DNA of 64,000 bases from DATFYM01 sp035315065 (lineage in GTDB: Bacteria; Acidobacteriota; Terriglobia; UBA7540), in the NCBI GenBank assembly GCA_035315065.1, contig DATFYM010000253.1:1-64000 (forward strand). Reading direction: 5' to 3'. Position 1 is the stretch's first letter; the number at the start of each line of letters is the position of its first letter. Of this stretch, positions 43,229-52,007 are shown piece by piece. Both the position numbers and the translations under genes were made by a program. Below the pieces are notes generated by a model, which was not told where the DNA came from, searched no databases, and saw only the letters and a list, made by a program, of their open reading frames with translations.

Positions 43229-43877
43229 TTTTTTATGAGCTTTGGAATCAGGTACTTGGAGGCCCCAAAACGTGTACCGACTTCAAAAAGTGGAAAAAGT
43301 GTGGTATTTCGCCACACTGAGGCCGACCTGTCATATCTGGGCTGCCCGGGTTCCCCGTCCACCGGCTCGGGTGGTCGTGTCCGCACGGGCTGCCGGGACA
43401 GACACCTCCAGCCGGTGCCAAGCGTTCCGTTGGGATTGGTTGGGATGGCGAAATAGGTGGATTTCCTTCCGGTGGGCGGGAGCGCCGCGATGGGCGCAGG
43501 CCGTTCCGCTCATTGGAGGCGTTGCGGTTGCGGTGCTCACGCTGACAGTCAGGCTTGGAAACCGGGAGGCAAGATATGGAAAGCCGAACCACTCTAATTA
43601 ACTTGCCCAAAAACCCTCTTGTACAGACCGTTGTAAGCCCTTGAGGAGATTGGGGCGGAAGTCGCGCCGCAAGACGGCCCAAAAACACATGATTCTGGGC
43701 GCCCCGGCCCGACTCCCCTCTGGCCCTTTCATAACAGTTCGCCATCCCAAAGGACCCGCCGCCGCGACCAGTCTCGAAGGAGCCAATGGCTAGGCCGCTC
43801 GAGCGCGAGTTGGCGACTCGCGGCGCTCTCGATCACGATTCGACCCTGAACCACAGGGGATCTGCCCACGACCATGA
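43229..43877. other. Probably decayed sequence without a confident gene
   Basis: Open frames exist on both strands, the longest on the minus strand at 43248-43745, but they show Pro/Arg-rich shadow-like composition and no motif. A minus-strand stretch at 43729-43911 encodes YLQVVMVVGRSPVVQGRIVI and could be a gene fragment attached to the DUF3037 remnant. I cannot name it. Confidence 0.35.
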
Positions 43878-44136
43878 CTACCTGGAGGTAGGAATATGAA
43901 TGTGGATCCATCGGCTCATCAATCTGGGCACGGTTCCAGTCCGGTCCCGTGTGATCTGCCGGAAGTGCTCTCCGTCAATCCGGCCGAACATCTCCGAGAG
44001 CCGGGCATAGAAAGGGGTGCAGATCGCGCTCAGATACTTCGCGTCGGGCGCGTAAAGGGCCACGCCGACATTCACGAACTCGGTGGTGACCGGGTCGTGG
44101 ACGTATCGCAGGACTGAAGGTGTACGGTATCTTCAT
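43878..44136 (-). pseudogene. Frameshifted, truncated DUF3037 gene
   Basis: AAAGGAGG lies six bases before an ATG at 44136 that opens MKIPYTFS. The expected continuation, VLRYVHDPVTTEFVNVGVAL followed by YAPDAKYLSAICTPFYARLS, is in another frame, so one base has been gained or two lost near 44115. The family match then continues to GEHFRQ, after which the sequence diverges and stops at 43878, well short of a full DUF3037 protein. In other genomes DUF3037 genes often neighbour HipA-like kinases; none is intact here. Confidence 0.7.
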
Positions 44137-44476
44137 ACCAGCCTCCTTTTCACCTGTTCAGAAAGCCATCTTCGTCCACTCAAATTCTCGCAGCATGTTA
44201 ACATCTCGCCCATACCATTGACAAAGGACGCCGCTATAGTATAAGTGGTTACTGAGCAGGACAGTAAGAGATCGAGAGATAAGAAGGTGCCATTCGATCT
44301 CCGGCACTTTGGTGCCATTTACAGTTGGCGGGGCAATGTGATATGTAAACGCACGGCAGGGGTAAGGTCGCGGCTTTTGCGCTCGGGCGGTTGTGGGGAT
44401 TCCGCAAGCCATGCCGCCTTGTCGGCGCATCGAATGGCTGGCATTGAGAACGGCTTCGAGAAGAACAGAAGAATTG
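44137..44476. other. AT-richer gap, no gene
   Basis: About 340 bases between two broken genes. There is no supported reading frame. The repeat-like pair GGTGCCATTCGATCTCCGG and GGTGCCATTTACAGTTGG near 44288 and 44312 shares a GGTGCCATT core. Confidence 0.35.
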
Positions 44477-45076
44477 ATGCGGAACCTTCCGGACTATGAC
44501 AACCCGCCCGTAGTGGAGACCGCTATCGGCGTCGAATTCGCTTCCCTTGAGAGGTGGGAGGTTCCCAACACCGCGCCGGATTTGCCTCCGGTGCCAGGCC
44601 GGCACCCCACGGTGGCGCGCGATCACGAATACCAACGCCTGGGCACCTGCTCCATTTTGGCGGGTCTGGATCTGCTGAATGGCCACGTGACGGCGCGGGT
44701 AGAACGCCGTCACCGCAGTCGGGAGTTCATCGCCTTGCTCCAGGACTTGGATCACTACTATGCCCCGGATTGGACGATTCGCTTGATTCTGGACAATCAC
44801 TCGGCGCACCTTTCGAAGGAGACCCAAGCGTTCTTAGCCACCCGTCCCAACCGATTCAAGTATGTCCTGACCCCCACGCACGGATCGTGGTTGAATATTG
44901 TCGAAACCCTCTTTGGGAAGATGGCGCGCACCTTCCTGCGGCACATTCGGGTTCAGTCCTGGGACGAACTTCGGCGGCGCATTCTCCAAGGCATCGCCGA
45001 AATCAACGCCGAACCGGTGGTTCACCGTTGGCAAAAGTTTGACGCACTAACCACCAGTAATGAGGCTATAGTTTAA
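44477..45076 (+). pseudogene. Chimera of TIGR04255 N-terminus and IS630-family transposase C-terminus
   Basis: The frame starts MRNLPDYDNPPVVETAIGVE, the hallmark N-terminus of TIGR04255 proteins, and after about 30 codons switches to PDLPPVPGRHPTVARDHEYQ and the DDE half of an IS630 transposase: LILDNHSAHLSKET with the second Asp and TPTHGSWLNIVETLFGKMAR with the Glu. The first catalytic Asp (in a DEKP-type motif) and the helix-turn-helix half are missing, so it cannot transpose. This looks like a recombination scar. The end at 45076 is 12 bases from the parB stop on the other strand. Confidence 0.78.
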
Positions 45077-45088
45077 TGAAACGATATA

Positions 45089-45952
45089 CTAGGTCGCGCG
45101 GACTATCAGTTCGTAAATCCGGCTGAGATCGTCCGCCGAGTAATAGCTGATTTCGATCCTACCGCGATCGGGGCCGCCGACGATCTTGACCTTGGTAGCG
45201 AGAGCTCGCTCAAGCTCGCGAAGCGCGGCCTTGATGTTTGGATCGGGCTGAGGAGGCGGCGAGGCGGCCTCGGCTTTGGGCGACGTTTTCTTGTCGCGCT
45301 CGGCAACCCAACGCTCGGCTTGACGGACCGAGAGGCTGTCCTTGAGGATGAGGTTGGCGGCGTGCAATTGAGCTTCAGGTGTAGAAAGGGCAAGTAAGGC
45401 GCGGGCGTGACCAGCGGTGAGGTCACCCCGACCGATGAGATCTTGGATCTCCTGGGGAAGGCGGAGGAGGCGCACAGTGTTGGTAACGGCGGTTCGGCTA
45501 ATACCTAGTCGCTCCGCGATGAGTTCGTGGCTGAGTTTGAAGTTCTCCTGCAGCGATTGGTAGGCGTGGGCGACTTCAATCGGATTGAGATCTTCGCGCA
45601 GGAGGTTTTCCGTGAGGGCTTGCTCAAGTGCTTGTTCATCAGTGATGGGACGGATCACGGCGGGGATGGCAGACAGCCCTGCCAGATGAGCGGCTCGCCA
45701 GCGGCGCTCACCGGCGATGAGTTGATAGCGGGAGTCGAGCTTGCGTAGAAGGACTGGCTGAACAAGCCCTGTGGCCCGGATGGAGTCGGCCAGTTCCTTC
45801 AGGCCGTCCTCTGGGAAAGCGCGACGAGGCTGGAACGGGTTCGGGTCGATCAGGTCGAGGACAACGTGCTCGAGCCCGGAAACTGCTTGTGGCGCCGCCT
45901 CCGCATCTTGAAGAAGGGCGTTAAGGCCTCGCCCCAGGACCTTCCTGGTCAT
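45089..45952 (-). CDS. parB: Chromosome partitioning protein ParB
   Basis: ParB binds parS sites and spreads as a CTP-dependent clamp to organise the origin region. The 287-residue protein starts MTRKVLGRGLNALLQD and has the CTPase motifs LIDPNPFQPRRAF and LIAGERRWRAAHLAGL, followed by ALTENLLREDLNPIEVAHAY, then the helix-turn-helix LIAERLGISRTAVTNTVRLL and a C-terminal dimerisation part. It overlaps parA by 32 bases, and a perfect parS lies upstream of parA. Confidence 0.97.
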   Translation of the reverse strand: MTRKVLGRGLNALLQDAEAAPQAVSGLEHVVLDLIDPNPFQPRRAFPEDGLKELADSIRATGLVQPVLLRKLDSRYQLIAGERRWRAAHLAGLSAIPAVIRPITDEQALEQALTENLLREDLNPIEVAHAYQSLQENFKLSHELIAERLGISRTAVTNTVRLLRLPQEIQDLIGRGDLTAGHARALLALSTPEAQLHAANLILKDSLSVRQAERWVAERDKKTSPKAEAASPPPQPDPNIKAALRELERALATKVKIVGGPDRGRIEISYYSADDLSRIYELIVRAT

Positions 45953-46706
45953 GTCTGATCACCTCCTTGGCAAGTTCGAGGTAAGTTTCGGCCCCACGGC
46001 AGCGGGGATCGTAAAGGAATATGGGCTGGCCGAAGCTGGGGGCCTCGGCCAGACGGACATTCCTTGGGATGATGGTGGCAAAGACTTTGTCTCCAAAGAA
46101 CTGCCTGAGATCGTCACGGACCTGCTTGGAGAGACTGGTGCGTTCATCATACATGGTAAGAAGGATCCCCTCGATCTCGAGTTTTGGGTTCAATGATCGC
46201 CGGACTCGTTGGAGAGTATCACGAAGCTCGCTAACTCCTTCCAGTGCCATGTATTCACACTGGACGGGGACGAGCACCGTGTCCGCTGCAACCAGGGCGT
46301 TGAGGGTCAGGATGTCGAGGGCCGGGGGGCAATCGAGAAGGAGGAATTGAAAACGCGAGCGGAGCGGATCGAGCTTGTGGCGAAGGATATACTCGCGGCC
46401 GGGTCGGTCGAGGAGCTCGACCGTGGCGCCAATCAGGTCCTTTTCGGAAGGAATGAGAGACAGCCCGTCAGTGCCACAAGGCACGATGAGGTCGAGAAAT
46501 GGAGCGTCCAGGAGCAATCCGTGGTAGAGGGATCGGCGATGGGGATCCTTGGGGAAGCCGAGGCCGCCGGTGGTGTTAGCTTGGGGGTCGCAGTCGACAA
46601 CGAGGGTGGTCATGCCCTCAGCAGCCAATGCGGCACCCAAGTTGATGGCGGTCGTGGTTTTGCCCACTCCTCCCTTTCGATTGGCGATGGCGATGACGCG
46701 TCCCAA
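45921..46706 (-). CDS. parA: Chromosome partitioning ATPase ParA (Soj)
   Basis: ParA is a Walker-type ATPase that with ParB moves origins apart. The deviant Walker A is KGGVGKTTTAINLG near the N-terminus; others are VVDCDPQANTTGGLG and FLLLDCPPALDILTLNAL. I favour the TTG at 46706, just before GRVIAIANRKGG, because GGAG lies seven bases upstream; the frame is open to another TTG at 46739. Length 261 from the chosen start. Order is rsmG, parA, parB, as in many bacteria. Confidence 0.96.
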   Translation of the reverse strand: MGRVIAIANRKGGVGKTTTAINLGAALAAEGMTTLVVDCDPQANTTGGLGFPKDPHRRSLYHGLLLDAPFLDLIVPCGTDGLSLIPSEKDLIGATVELLDRPGREYILRHKLDPLRSRFQFLLLDCPPALDILTLNALVAADTVLVPVQCEYMALEGVSELRDTLQRVRRSLNPKLEIEGILLTMYDERTSLSKQVRDDLRQFFGDKVFATIIPRNVRLAEAPSFGQPIFLYDPRCRGAETYLELAKEVIRHDQEGPGARP

Positions 46707-46774
46707 GTTGGGGCTCCGATAAGGAAAGGAATCTAGCAAAACAGCATAACAGTCTTCAAGGGGAAAAGCAGGAA

Positions 46775-46790
46775 TGTTTCACGTGAAACA
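46775..46790. promoter_or_regulatory. parS centromere site
   Basis: TGTTTCACGTGAAACA is a perfect 16-bp palindrome identical to the consensus parS of B. subtilis and most bacteria. It sits between rsmG and parA. It is the loading site for ParB and marks the origin-proximal chromosome region. Confidence 0.96.
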
Positions 46791-46875
46791 TCGAAGGTCG
46801 CGCTCTGACGCGAGGGCGGCGCCGAGTCGACTTCTGGTCCCGGCAACCCCGCACGGCCATCTCGACCACGTAATC

Positions 46876-47523
46876 CTACAGACCGCTCGCGATTCGCTCT
46901 CCTATTAGAAGCACCCTCTTCCGCGACAATGGAATCGGAATCGGGTCCCGCCAGACCAACGGCACCGACTCACCAACCGCACTGCTCACCTGATCCTTCC
47001 CAAGCCAGAGGCAGAGCTTTCCTCCGCCCACAAGGAGGCGCGTCGCAAGTGGAATGGAATCACCTAAACCACCAACGGCACGCATCGTCACGAAATCAAA
47101 CTGCCCCGCCCCGGATGAACGCGCGAATTCTTCCAGCCGCTCACCGGTAACTTCCACTCCCCTCAGCGAGCAGCGCCGCACAACCTCCTTGAGAAAGGAA
47201 CGCTTCTTCGCGACGGGCTCAAGCAACACCGTCGTCATCTCGCCGCTAATCAACTTCAGCGCCAGGCCAGGGAATCCAGCTCCACTGCCGACATCAAGCA
47301 ACCTACCCCTCAGTTCGATCCACCGGCCGAGGAATAGACTCTCGCCGAAGTGTCGCCTTACACACTCTTCCGGACTCCGCACCGCAGTCAGATTGATTCG
47401 CTCGTTCCAGCGCAGCAAGAGATCGAGGTACACCAGAACGTAGTCGACCTGGCCGTCGTCAAGCGACACCCCGAACGGAGCCAGAAGCCCTGCTACCTCC
47501 GCCGCGGTCAGCATGCCCTTCAT
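46876..47523 (-). CDS. rsmG: 16S rRNA (guanine527-N7)-methyltransferase RsmG
   Basis: RsmG (GidB) methylates G527 of 16S rRNA; its loss gives low-level streptomycin resistance. The 215-residue protein has LLRWNERINLTAVRSPEECV, the SAM-binding motif LLDVGSGAGFPGLALKL and FDFVTMRAVGGL, in family order and length. It precedes parA as in the classic mnmG-rsmG-parA-parB series, but mnmG is not adjacent: the riboswitch and receptor gene lie divergently upstream. Confidence 0.95.
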   Translation of the reverse strand: MKGMLTAAEVAGLLAPFGVSLDDGQVDYVLVYLDLLLRWNERINLTAVRSPEECVRRHFGESLFLGRWIELRGRLLDVGSGAGFPGLALKLISGEMTTVLLEPVAKKRSFLKEVVRRCSLRGVEVTGERLEEFARSSGAGQFDFVTMRAVGGLGDSIPLATRLLVGGGKLCLWLGKDQVSSAVGESVPLVWRDPIPIPLSRKRVLLIGERIASGL

Positions 47524-47769
47524 TGTAGCAGCAAGCCACGGGCCTCCGCATCCCCGACCTCAATCCCTTCCCGCCCACCCCGAGTCGCACGCCGTCATTC
47601 CAGCGCTCTCCTCCAGTCGCTAGCCTCCACGTCTAGCTCAGGCGCGCGCCTTTCTGAGCCTCTCTGCGAGCCTCCGCCCGCCATCCACCACTGCAATGCG
47701 AAAAGCCTGTTGACAGATCACCGCCCTAACGCTACCATCGTCCCGAGAACGCTCTTTGAGAATCTAGTC
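47524..47769. other. Intergenic region upstream of the riboswitch
   Basis: About 245 bases with no gene. It must hold divergent promoters for rsmG and the riboswitch transcript; I could not choose one with confidence. Confidence 0.4.
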
Positions 47770-47960
47770 TTCGTGGTGTCCGCCTCGACTAGGCGGATAA
47801 TAGGAAAGGCCGTGAGAATCGGCCGCGGTCCCGCCACTGTCATCGGCGAGCCCACCCTCACCGGCGTGTCACACGCCAACCACTGTCCCCACAGAGGGAT
47901 GGGAAGGTCAGGGGTCGGGCGACGACCCGAGAGCCAGGAAGCCTGCCCGGAGACTTCAGC
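47770..47960 (+). ncRNA. Cobalamin riboswitch
   Basis: The aptamer core is readable: CGGATAATAGGAAAGGCCGT near 47794, GCGGTCCCGCCACTGTCATC near 47825, the variable peripheral arm, CACTGTCCCCACAGAGGGAT near 47881 and CGACGACCCGAGAGCCAGGA near 47920 with AAGCCTGCCC after it. These match the conserved blocks of the B12 (RF00174) element. A possible expression-platform hairpin pairs CTTCAG near 47954 with CTGAAG near 47988. The downstream gene is a TonB-dependent receptor, a classic B12-repressed target. Confidence 0.93.
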
Positions 47961-48103
47961 AACTTCACCTCTTCGACGGAAAGAGCTCTGAAGGGCCGGA
48001 AGCCCCTAGATCTATTCCACGAAGCTCCGGCACTTTCTCCACCCCTTTTCTGAGCTCCTTCCATCGCCATCCACCCGCCGCGGAGCGGGAGAAGGAGTTC
48101 CTC

Positions 48104-50479
48104 GTGTTCAGGGAAGAAACAGTCAACGGTCCGAGGTCAAAGGTCGAAAGTCAAGAATCACCCAGTAAGAGCCGCAACGCCGAAGGTCAGGAAAAATACC
48201 TCGCGGTCCACAATCTACCAATCAAAAGCCGCTCGCCTCTTGGTCTCACCCTGCACCCCGGGCGACGCGTCGCCTTCAAGCTCACCTTGCTATGGGTGCT
48301 TGCTGCGACCGTCGGTCCACCGCCCCTGCTGGCCACGACTCTCAGCGGGTCCGTCTTCGATCCTGCCGGCCGACCCGTACCGGGCGCCCAGGTCACCTTG
48401 CTTACGCCGCTGGCCGAACTGGGACAGCGTGACGCAGACGCGCAGGGCCGATTCACGTTCCACGGCCTGCATCCCGGCGCATTCAAGCTGGTGGCCGACG
48501 CTCCCGGCTTCGCCACGACCACGGCTGACGTTGTGATTGGACAGGACAGCGCGCCCCAGACCGTAGACCTCCACCTTTCAGTCAGCGCCGTCCGGCAGCA
48601 GGTGGTGGTCTCGGCAGCGTTGGGAGGTGCGCTGGCTCCGGAAGTGGGCTCGTCGGTTAGCGTCGTGTCGCAGCAGGAGATCAAAGACCGCGACAACCAA
48701 AGCATCCTGGAAGTCTTGCGCGGTCTTCCCGGAGTGGACGTCAATCAGACCGGCCGCGACGGTGGCGTTACCGGTGTCTTTATCCGGGGCGGAGACTCGG
48801 ACTACAACCTCGTCATGATTGACGGAGCGGAGCTCAACGAGTTTGGCGGAGCCTTCGACTTCTCGTCGCTGCCCGCGGACGGCGTCCAACAAGTGGAGGT
48901 AATTCGAGGTCCGGAGAGTGCCCTTTACGGACCGGGCGCAGTCACCGGCGTTGTCAACATTGTGAGCCTTCGCGGCCAAGGCTCCCCGCACTTCTCCGGC
49001 CTCGCAGAGGCCGGTAGTTTCACGACCCGCCGATTCGCCGTCGCCGGCAGCGGCCTCACCGACGGGTTCGGATGGGCCTATGACCTCTCGCGCCTCACGT
49101 TCGGCGGCGTCGTTCCCAACGACAACTACCGCCGCCAAGCCGCATTCTTGGGCCTCAGCTATTCGCGAAGCCCGCGCCGCGAAGTGAACTTCCATTTCTT
49201 CGGTGACTCCAACAATGCCGGAGATCCCGGCCCCTTCGGCTCGGATCCGCTGGGACTCTACCCGGGCATTGACACGATCTCGCGCGACAAGGAGAACCAG
49301 TTTACCTACCGGGTCAGCGAGACGGAGCAACTCGCTTCTAGCTTCCGCCAAGTGACCACCGCGAGCGTTGCCACCAACAACGAGTTCTTTCACAGCCCTT
49401 ACGGTGACTCGTTCTCAGATGATCTGCGCGGCATCCTCAACACCCGAAGCGAGGTGGCGGTCTCGCCAAAAGATTTTCTCGTTGCCGGCTTCGAGTACAA
49501 CCGCGAGCAGATCAAGGACACCTATATCGCCGATCTGAGCGGTGAGCCGTTCCTCTTGCCGCGCACCAGCCTCGCCGCTTTTCTCGAGAATCGGTGGAGC
49601 CCCAACCACCGCTGGTTCGTCACCACGGGCGTGCGTGTGGATGATATCGAAACGCGCGCTTTGCCGCTACCCGCAGGGCTGCCCGCGACCACAGTGGATA
49701 AAGTCAATCCGCGCGCTTCCGTGGCCTACTTGATGCGCGAAACCGGCCCTGCCGGTCCCTTAGGATCCTCCCGACTCCACGCGAGCTTCGGCACCGGCAT
49801 TCGCCCCCCGAACGGCTTCGAACTCGCCTTTACAACCAACCCCCACCTGAAGCCCGAGGAGAGCCTTAGCTTCGATGCCGGCGTCGAGCAGCGGTTCTTC
49901 GGCGATCGGGCTGTGGTCGACGCGACCTACTTTGAAAACCATTTCAAAGACCAGATCGTAACCCTGGGGGGTTCGCTGGCCAACCTCAGCAGCTTCACCT
50001 CGGATAACCTGGCACGCTCCCGCGCCCGAGGCCTGGAAACATCGTTCCGGCTCCGACCATGGTCTGCCTTAGAATTGGAAGGCGAATACACTCGTGACGA
50101 CACCGCCATTCTCGCCCTCCATGGAAGCACGCTGCCACCGACTTACTTCCAGGTGGGCCAAGCACTGCTCCGCCGCCCGCGTGACTCCGCTGGCTGGAAC
50201 GCCACTTGGTGGCACAAGCGCCTGATGTTAAACCTCAATAGTTACATCCGGGGACCTGTCCTGGATGTGGAGCCTAACTACGGAATCTCCGCCGGGCTCT
50301 TCCGCAACAAAGGCTACGTGCTGGCGAACACAGGATTCTCTTACCGCCTTCACCGCGGCGTAGAGATTTATGGGAGACTAAACAACTTCCTGGATCAGAA
50401 ATACGAGGAGTCCTTCGGGTATCCGGCATTGCATCTCAATTTCCTGGCGGGCGCACGGTTCAACTTCCCTGCTGAGTAA
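48104..50479 (+). CDS. btuB: TonB-dependent receptor, probable cobalamin transporter (BtuB-like)
   Basis: The 791-residue outer-membrane protein has a late hydrophobic signal-like segment (FKLTLLWVLAATVG, about residue 58), a carboxypeptidase-regulatory-like domain (LSGSVFDPAGRPVPGAQVTL), a TonB plug (SILEVLRGLPGVDVNQTGRD and VFIRGGDSDYNLVMIDGAEL) and a barrel ending NFLAGARFNFPAE. The GTG at 48104 has AAGGAG six bases upstream. The upstream B12 riboswitch makes cobalamin or a cobinamide the likely cargo. The long N-terminus before the signal segment includes a period-7 GGTCGAA array, so part of it may be repeat-derived. Confidence 0.9.
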   Translation: MFREETVNGPRSKVESQESPSKSRNAEGQEKYLAVHNLPIKSRSPLGLTLHPGRRVAFKLTLLWVLAATVGPPPLLATTLSGSVFDPAGRPVPGAQVTLLTPLAELGQRDADAQGRFTFHGLHPGAFKLVADAPGFATTTADVVIGQDSAPQTVDLHLSVSAVRQQVVVSAALGGALAPEVGSSVSVVSQQEIKDRDNQSILEVLRGLPGVDVNQTGRDGGVTGVFIRGGDSDYNLVMIDGAELNEFGGAFDFSSLPADGVQQVEVIRGPESALYGPGAVTGVVNIVSLRGQGSPHFSGLAEAGSFTTRRFAVAGSGLTDGFGWAYDLSRLTFGGVVPNDNYRRQAAFLGLSYSRSPRREVNFHFFGDSNNAGDPGPFGSDPLGLYPGIDTISRDKENQFTYRVSETEQLASSFRQVTTASVATNNEFFHSPYGDSFSDDLRGILNTRSEVAVSPKDFLVAGFEYNREQIKDTYIADLSGEPFLLPRTSLAAFLENRWSPNHRWFVTTGVRVDDIETRALPLPAGLPATTVDKVNPRASVAYLMRETGPAGPLGSSRLHASFGTGIRPPNGFELAFTTNPHLKPEESLSFDAGVEQRFFGDRAVVDATYFENHFKDQIVTLGGSLANLSSFTSDNLARSRARGLETSFRLRPWSALELEGEYTRDDTAILALHGSTLPPTYFQVGQALLRRPRDSAGWNATWWHKRLMLNLNSYIRGPVLDVEPNYGISAGLFRNKGYVLANTGFSYRLHRGVEIYGRLNNFLDQKYEESFGYPALHLNFLAGARFNFPAE
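48121..48162. repeat. Heptamer array (GGTCGAA type) in the receptor leader
   Basis: Six 7-bp units run from 48121 to 48162: AGTCAAC, GGTCCGA, GGTCAAA, GGTCGAA, AGTCAAG, AATCACC. They lie just after the GTG start of the receptor and encode RSKVESQ-like text. No complementary arm is obvious nearby. Confidence 0.8.
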
Positions 50480-50715
50480 ACCTCGGACCCCGCCCCAGCA
50501 GGGCAATACGGCCAAGGGCTTGTGCGCACACTGGTTCAATTTCAGTCGAGAAGGAAGCCCAACTGTCGCAAGCCCTCCTCTGTCAGCAGGGTTACAAGGG
50601 TAAGGTCGAAGGCCAAGTTGAAGTTAAAGGTGGGCGCTCCTGCGTGGGCGGCCCATCTTTGCCAATCGGCTGCGATTGCCGCCTGGCAAAGCGGGGACCA
50701 CCCTCGCAGTTGCGG
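50480..50715. other. Intergenic region between convergent genes
   Basis: About 235 bases. It contains inverted GC-rich pieces but no T-run terminator and no gene. Confidence 0.35.
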
Positions 50716-51192
50716 TTACAAACTTAGCAGGTAGTCCGAGGCGTTGAGGTCACCGAAACGCACGCTGCTGACACGCTCGCCGACCACATCCGCGAAGTGT
50801 TGGAGTATCTCCGTCAGCTTCACGATCGCGGGCCGCTCCGGCATTTTCAGCAAGTGAAGCAGTCCCAGCGTGAAAAGTACCGTGCGGAAGTACGCCATCA
50901 ACAGGACTTCGTTGCGCGCATAACGCCGCTTAACGTTGGCGGCATTTTTCAGCAGGTACGTAAGAGCCAGGTAATCGCACTTCAGCGCCATGCGAATCCA
51001 CGGATAGTCGACCGGCGCGTCAAATTCCTCGACCGCCTTGCGGACGAATGGAAACTCCAGTCGATTGGCGTTCGCAATGGACCGGAAGTACTCCTCGTTG
51101 AACCTCCGCGCCAGGATCTTCTGGCACACCGCCTGGATGTAGAAGAGGCAGAGCGCCAAGGACAGAACTAGGGTCAAAGTGGCCATCACCAT
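50716..51192 (-). CDS. Hypothetical membrane protein, last gene of repeat-protein operon
   Basis: This 158-residue protein has one N-terminal hydrophobic segment (MVMATLTLVLSLALCLFYIQ), then a mostly helical, Arg-rich domain with YFRSIANANRLEFPFVRKAV and a second hydrophobic stretch MAYFRTVLFTLGLLHLLKM. I start at the ATG at 51192 because GAGG lies six bases before it; the frame is open to a TTG at 51222 that overlaps the stop of the upstream gene. The family is not recognised. Confidence 0.72.
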   Translation of the reverse strand: MVMATLTLVLSLALCLFYIQAVCQKILARRFNEEYFRSIANANRLEFPFVRKAVEEFDAPVDYPWIRMALKCDYLALTYLLKNAANVKRRYARNEVLLMAYFRTVLFTLGLLHLLKMPERPAIVKLTEILQHFADVVGERVSSVRFGDLNASDYLLSL

Positions 51193-51218
51193 ATCAAACC
51201 TCGCTGAAAGTCTTCTCT

Positions 51219-51935
51219 TCAAGCTCGCGCCACCACCGGAACGTCAGCGCGCACAATTGCCCCATGGGGCAGTTTGGTTATCGCGTACCACCAAGTCGAA
51301 AGCATCCCCAGCATACACACTTGGTCGACGTGGTTAATCAGGGCGCTTGCAAAATTCGACGGAGGCAACAGTTTGTAAAGCGCCAAAACCGCCGTCGGTG
51401 CCGCGAACAAAATGCCCATGCCGCACACCAGCATGGCCAGCTCTTCGTCGCGCCCTTCCGAGCGTTGCATCATGATATAGAGCAGGGTGGTGAGCACCAG
51501 GCAGGCGAAATAGGTGTTTTGCTGAAACTCAGTGATGAATCGCGACCAAAGGTCCCCGAATTTGCTGTAGATCATGAAGTATGAGACGCAAGCCAATAGG
51601 GCGAAAACAAAACCCAGCAGCAGCCGCAGATGCCGCCATAGCTTTTCCTCGGCAGCACAGGCCCGACGGAAGAATATACAAACCACCACGAACGCCGCGA
51701 GAACCAGCAGAACGTCCGAGAGCCAGTACACGTACCTGTATTGGGGGGATGCGATCCCGTAGCGGAAGAGCACGCATGGGCGAGCCACCGAGTCAATCGA
51801 CACGAATAGCACGACGTACAGAGACACGCCCACAAGCCGCCTCCAGTGCCCGCGCGCGGTCAACACTACCAGCAAGAGCACCTGAAGAAGGTACCCAGCG
51901 TACTGGAGGCCGTAACTGATCAGCTTGTCAAGCAT
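51219..51935 (-). CDS. Hypothetical seven-helix membrane protein
   Basis: This 238-residue protein has about seven hydrophobic segments, starting MLDKLISYGLQYAGYLLQVL, with short loops and a few conserved-looking acidic and Arg residues (YVYWLSDVLLVLAAFVVVCI). GGAG precedes the ATG at 51935 at good spacing. Similar proteins are found as hypotheticals in Acidobacteriota. It lies between the repeat protein and a second membrane protein on one strand, so the three probably form an operon. Function unknown. Confidence 0.8.
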   Translation of the reverse strand: MLDKLISYGLQYAGYLLQVLLLVVLTARGHWRRLVGVSLYVVLFVSIDSVARPCVLFRYGIASPQYRYVYWLSDVLLVLAAFVVVCIFFRRACAAEEKLWRHLRLLLGFVFALLACVSYFMIYSKFGDLWSRFITEFQQNTYFACLVLTTLLYIMMQRSEGRDEELAMLVCGMGILFAAPTAVLALYKLLPPSNFASALINHVDQVCMLGMLSTWWYAITKLPHGAIVRADVPVVARA

Positions 51936-52007
51936 GGGCGCTCCTGAAATAGTGCCGCGGTTCATCTACCCCGCTTCCAGGTCGCTCAGCCGGCAAGCCA
52001 TCAGAAG

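Noticed and set aside
43248..43745. 165-codon minus-strand frame
   Set aside because: No ribosome-binding site, no motif, Pro/Arg-rich composition, and set in decayed DNA.
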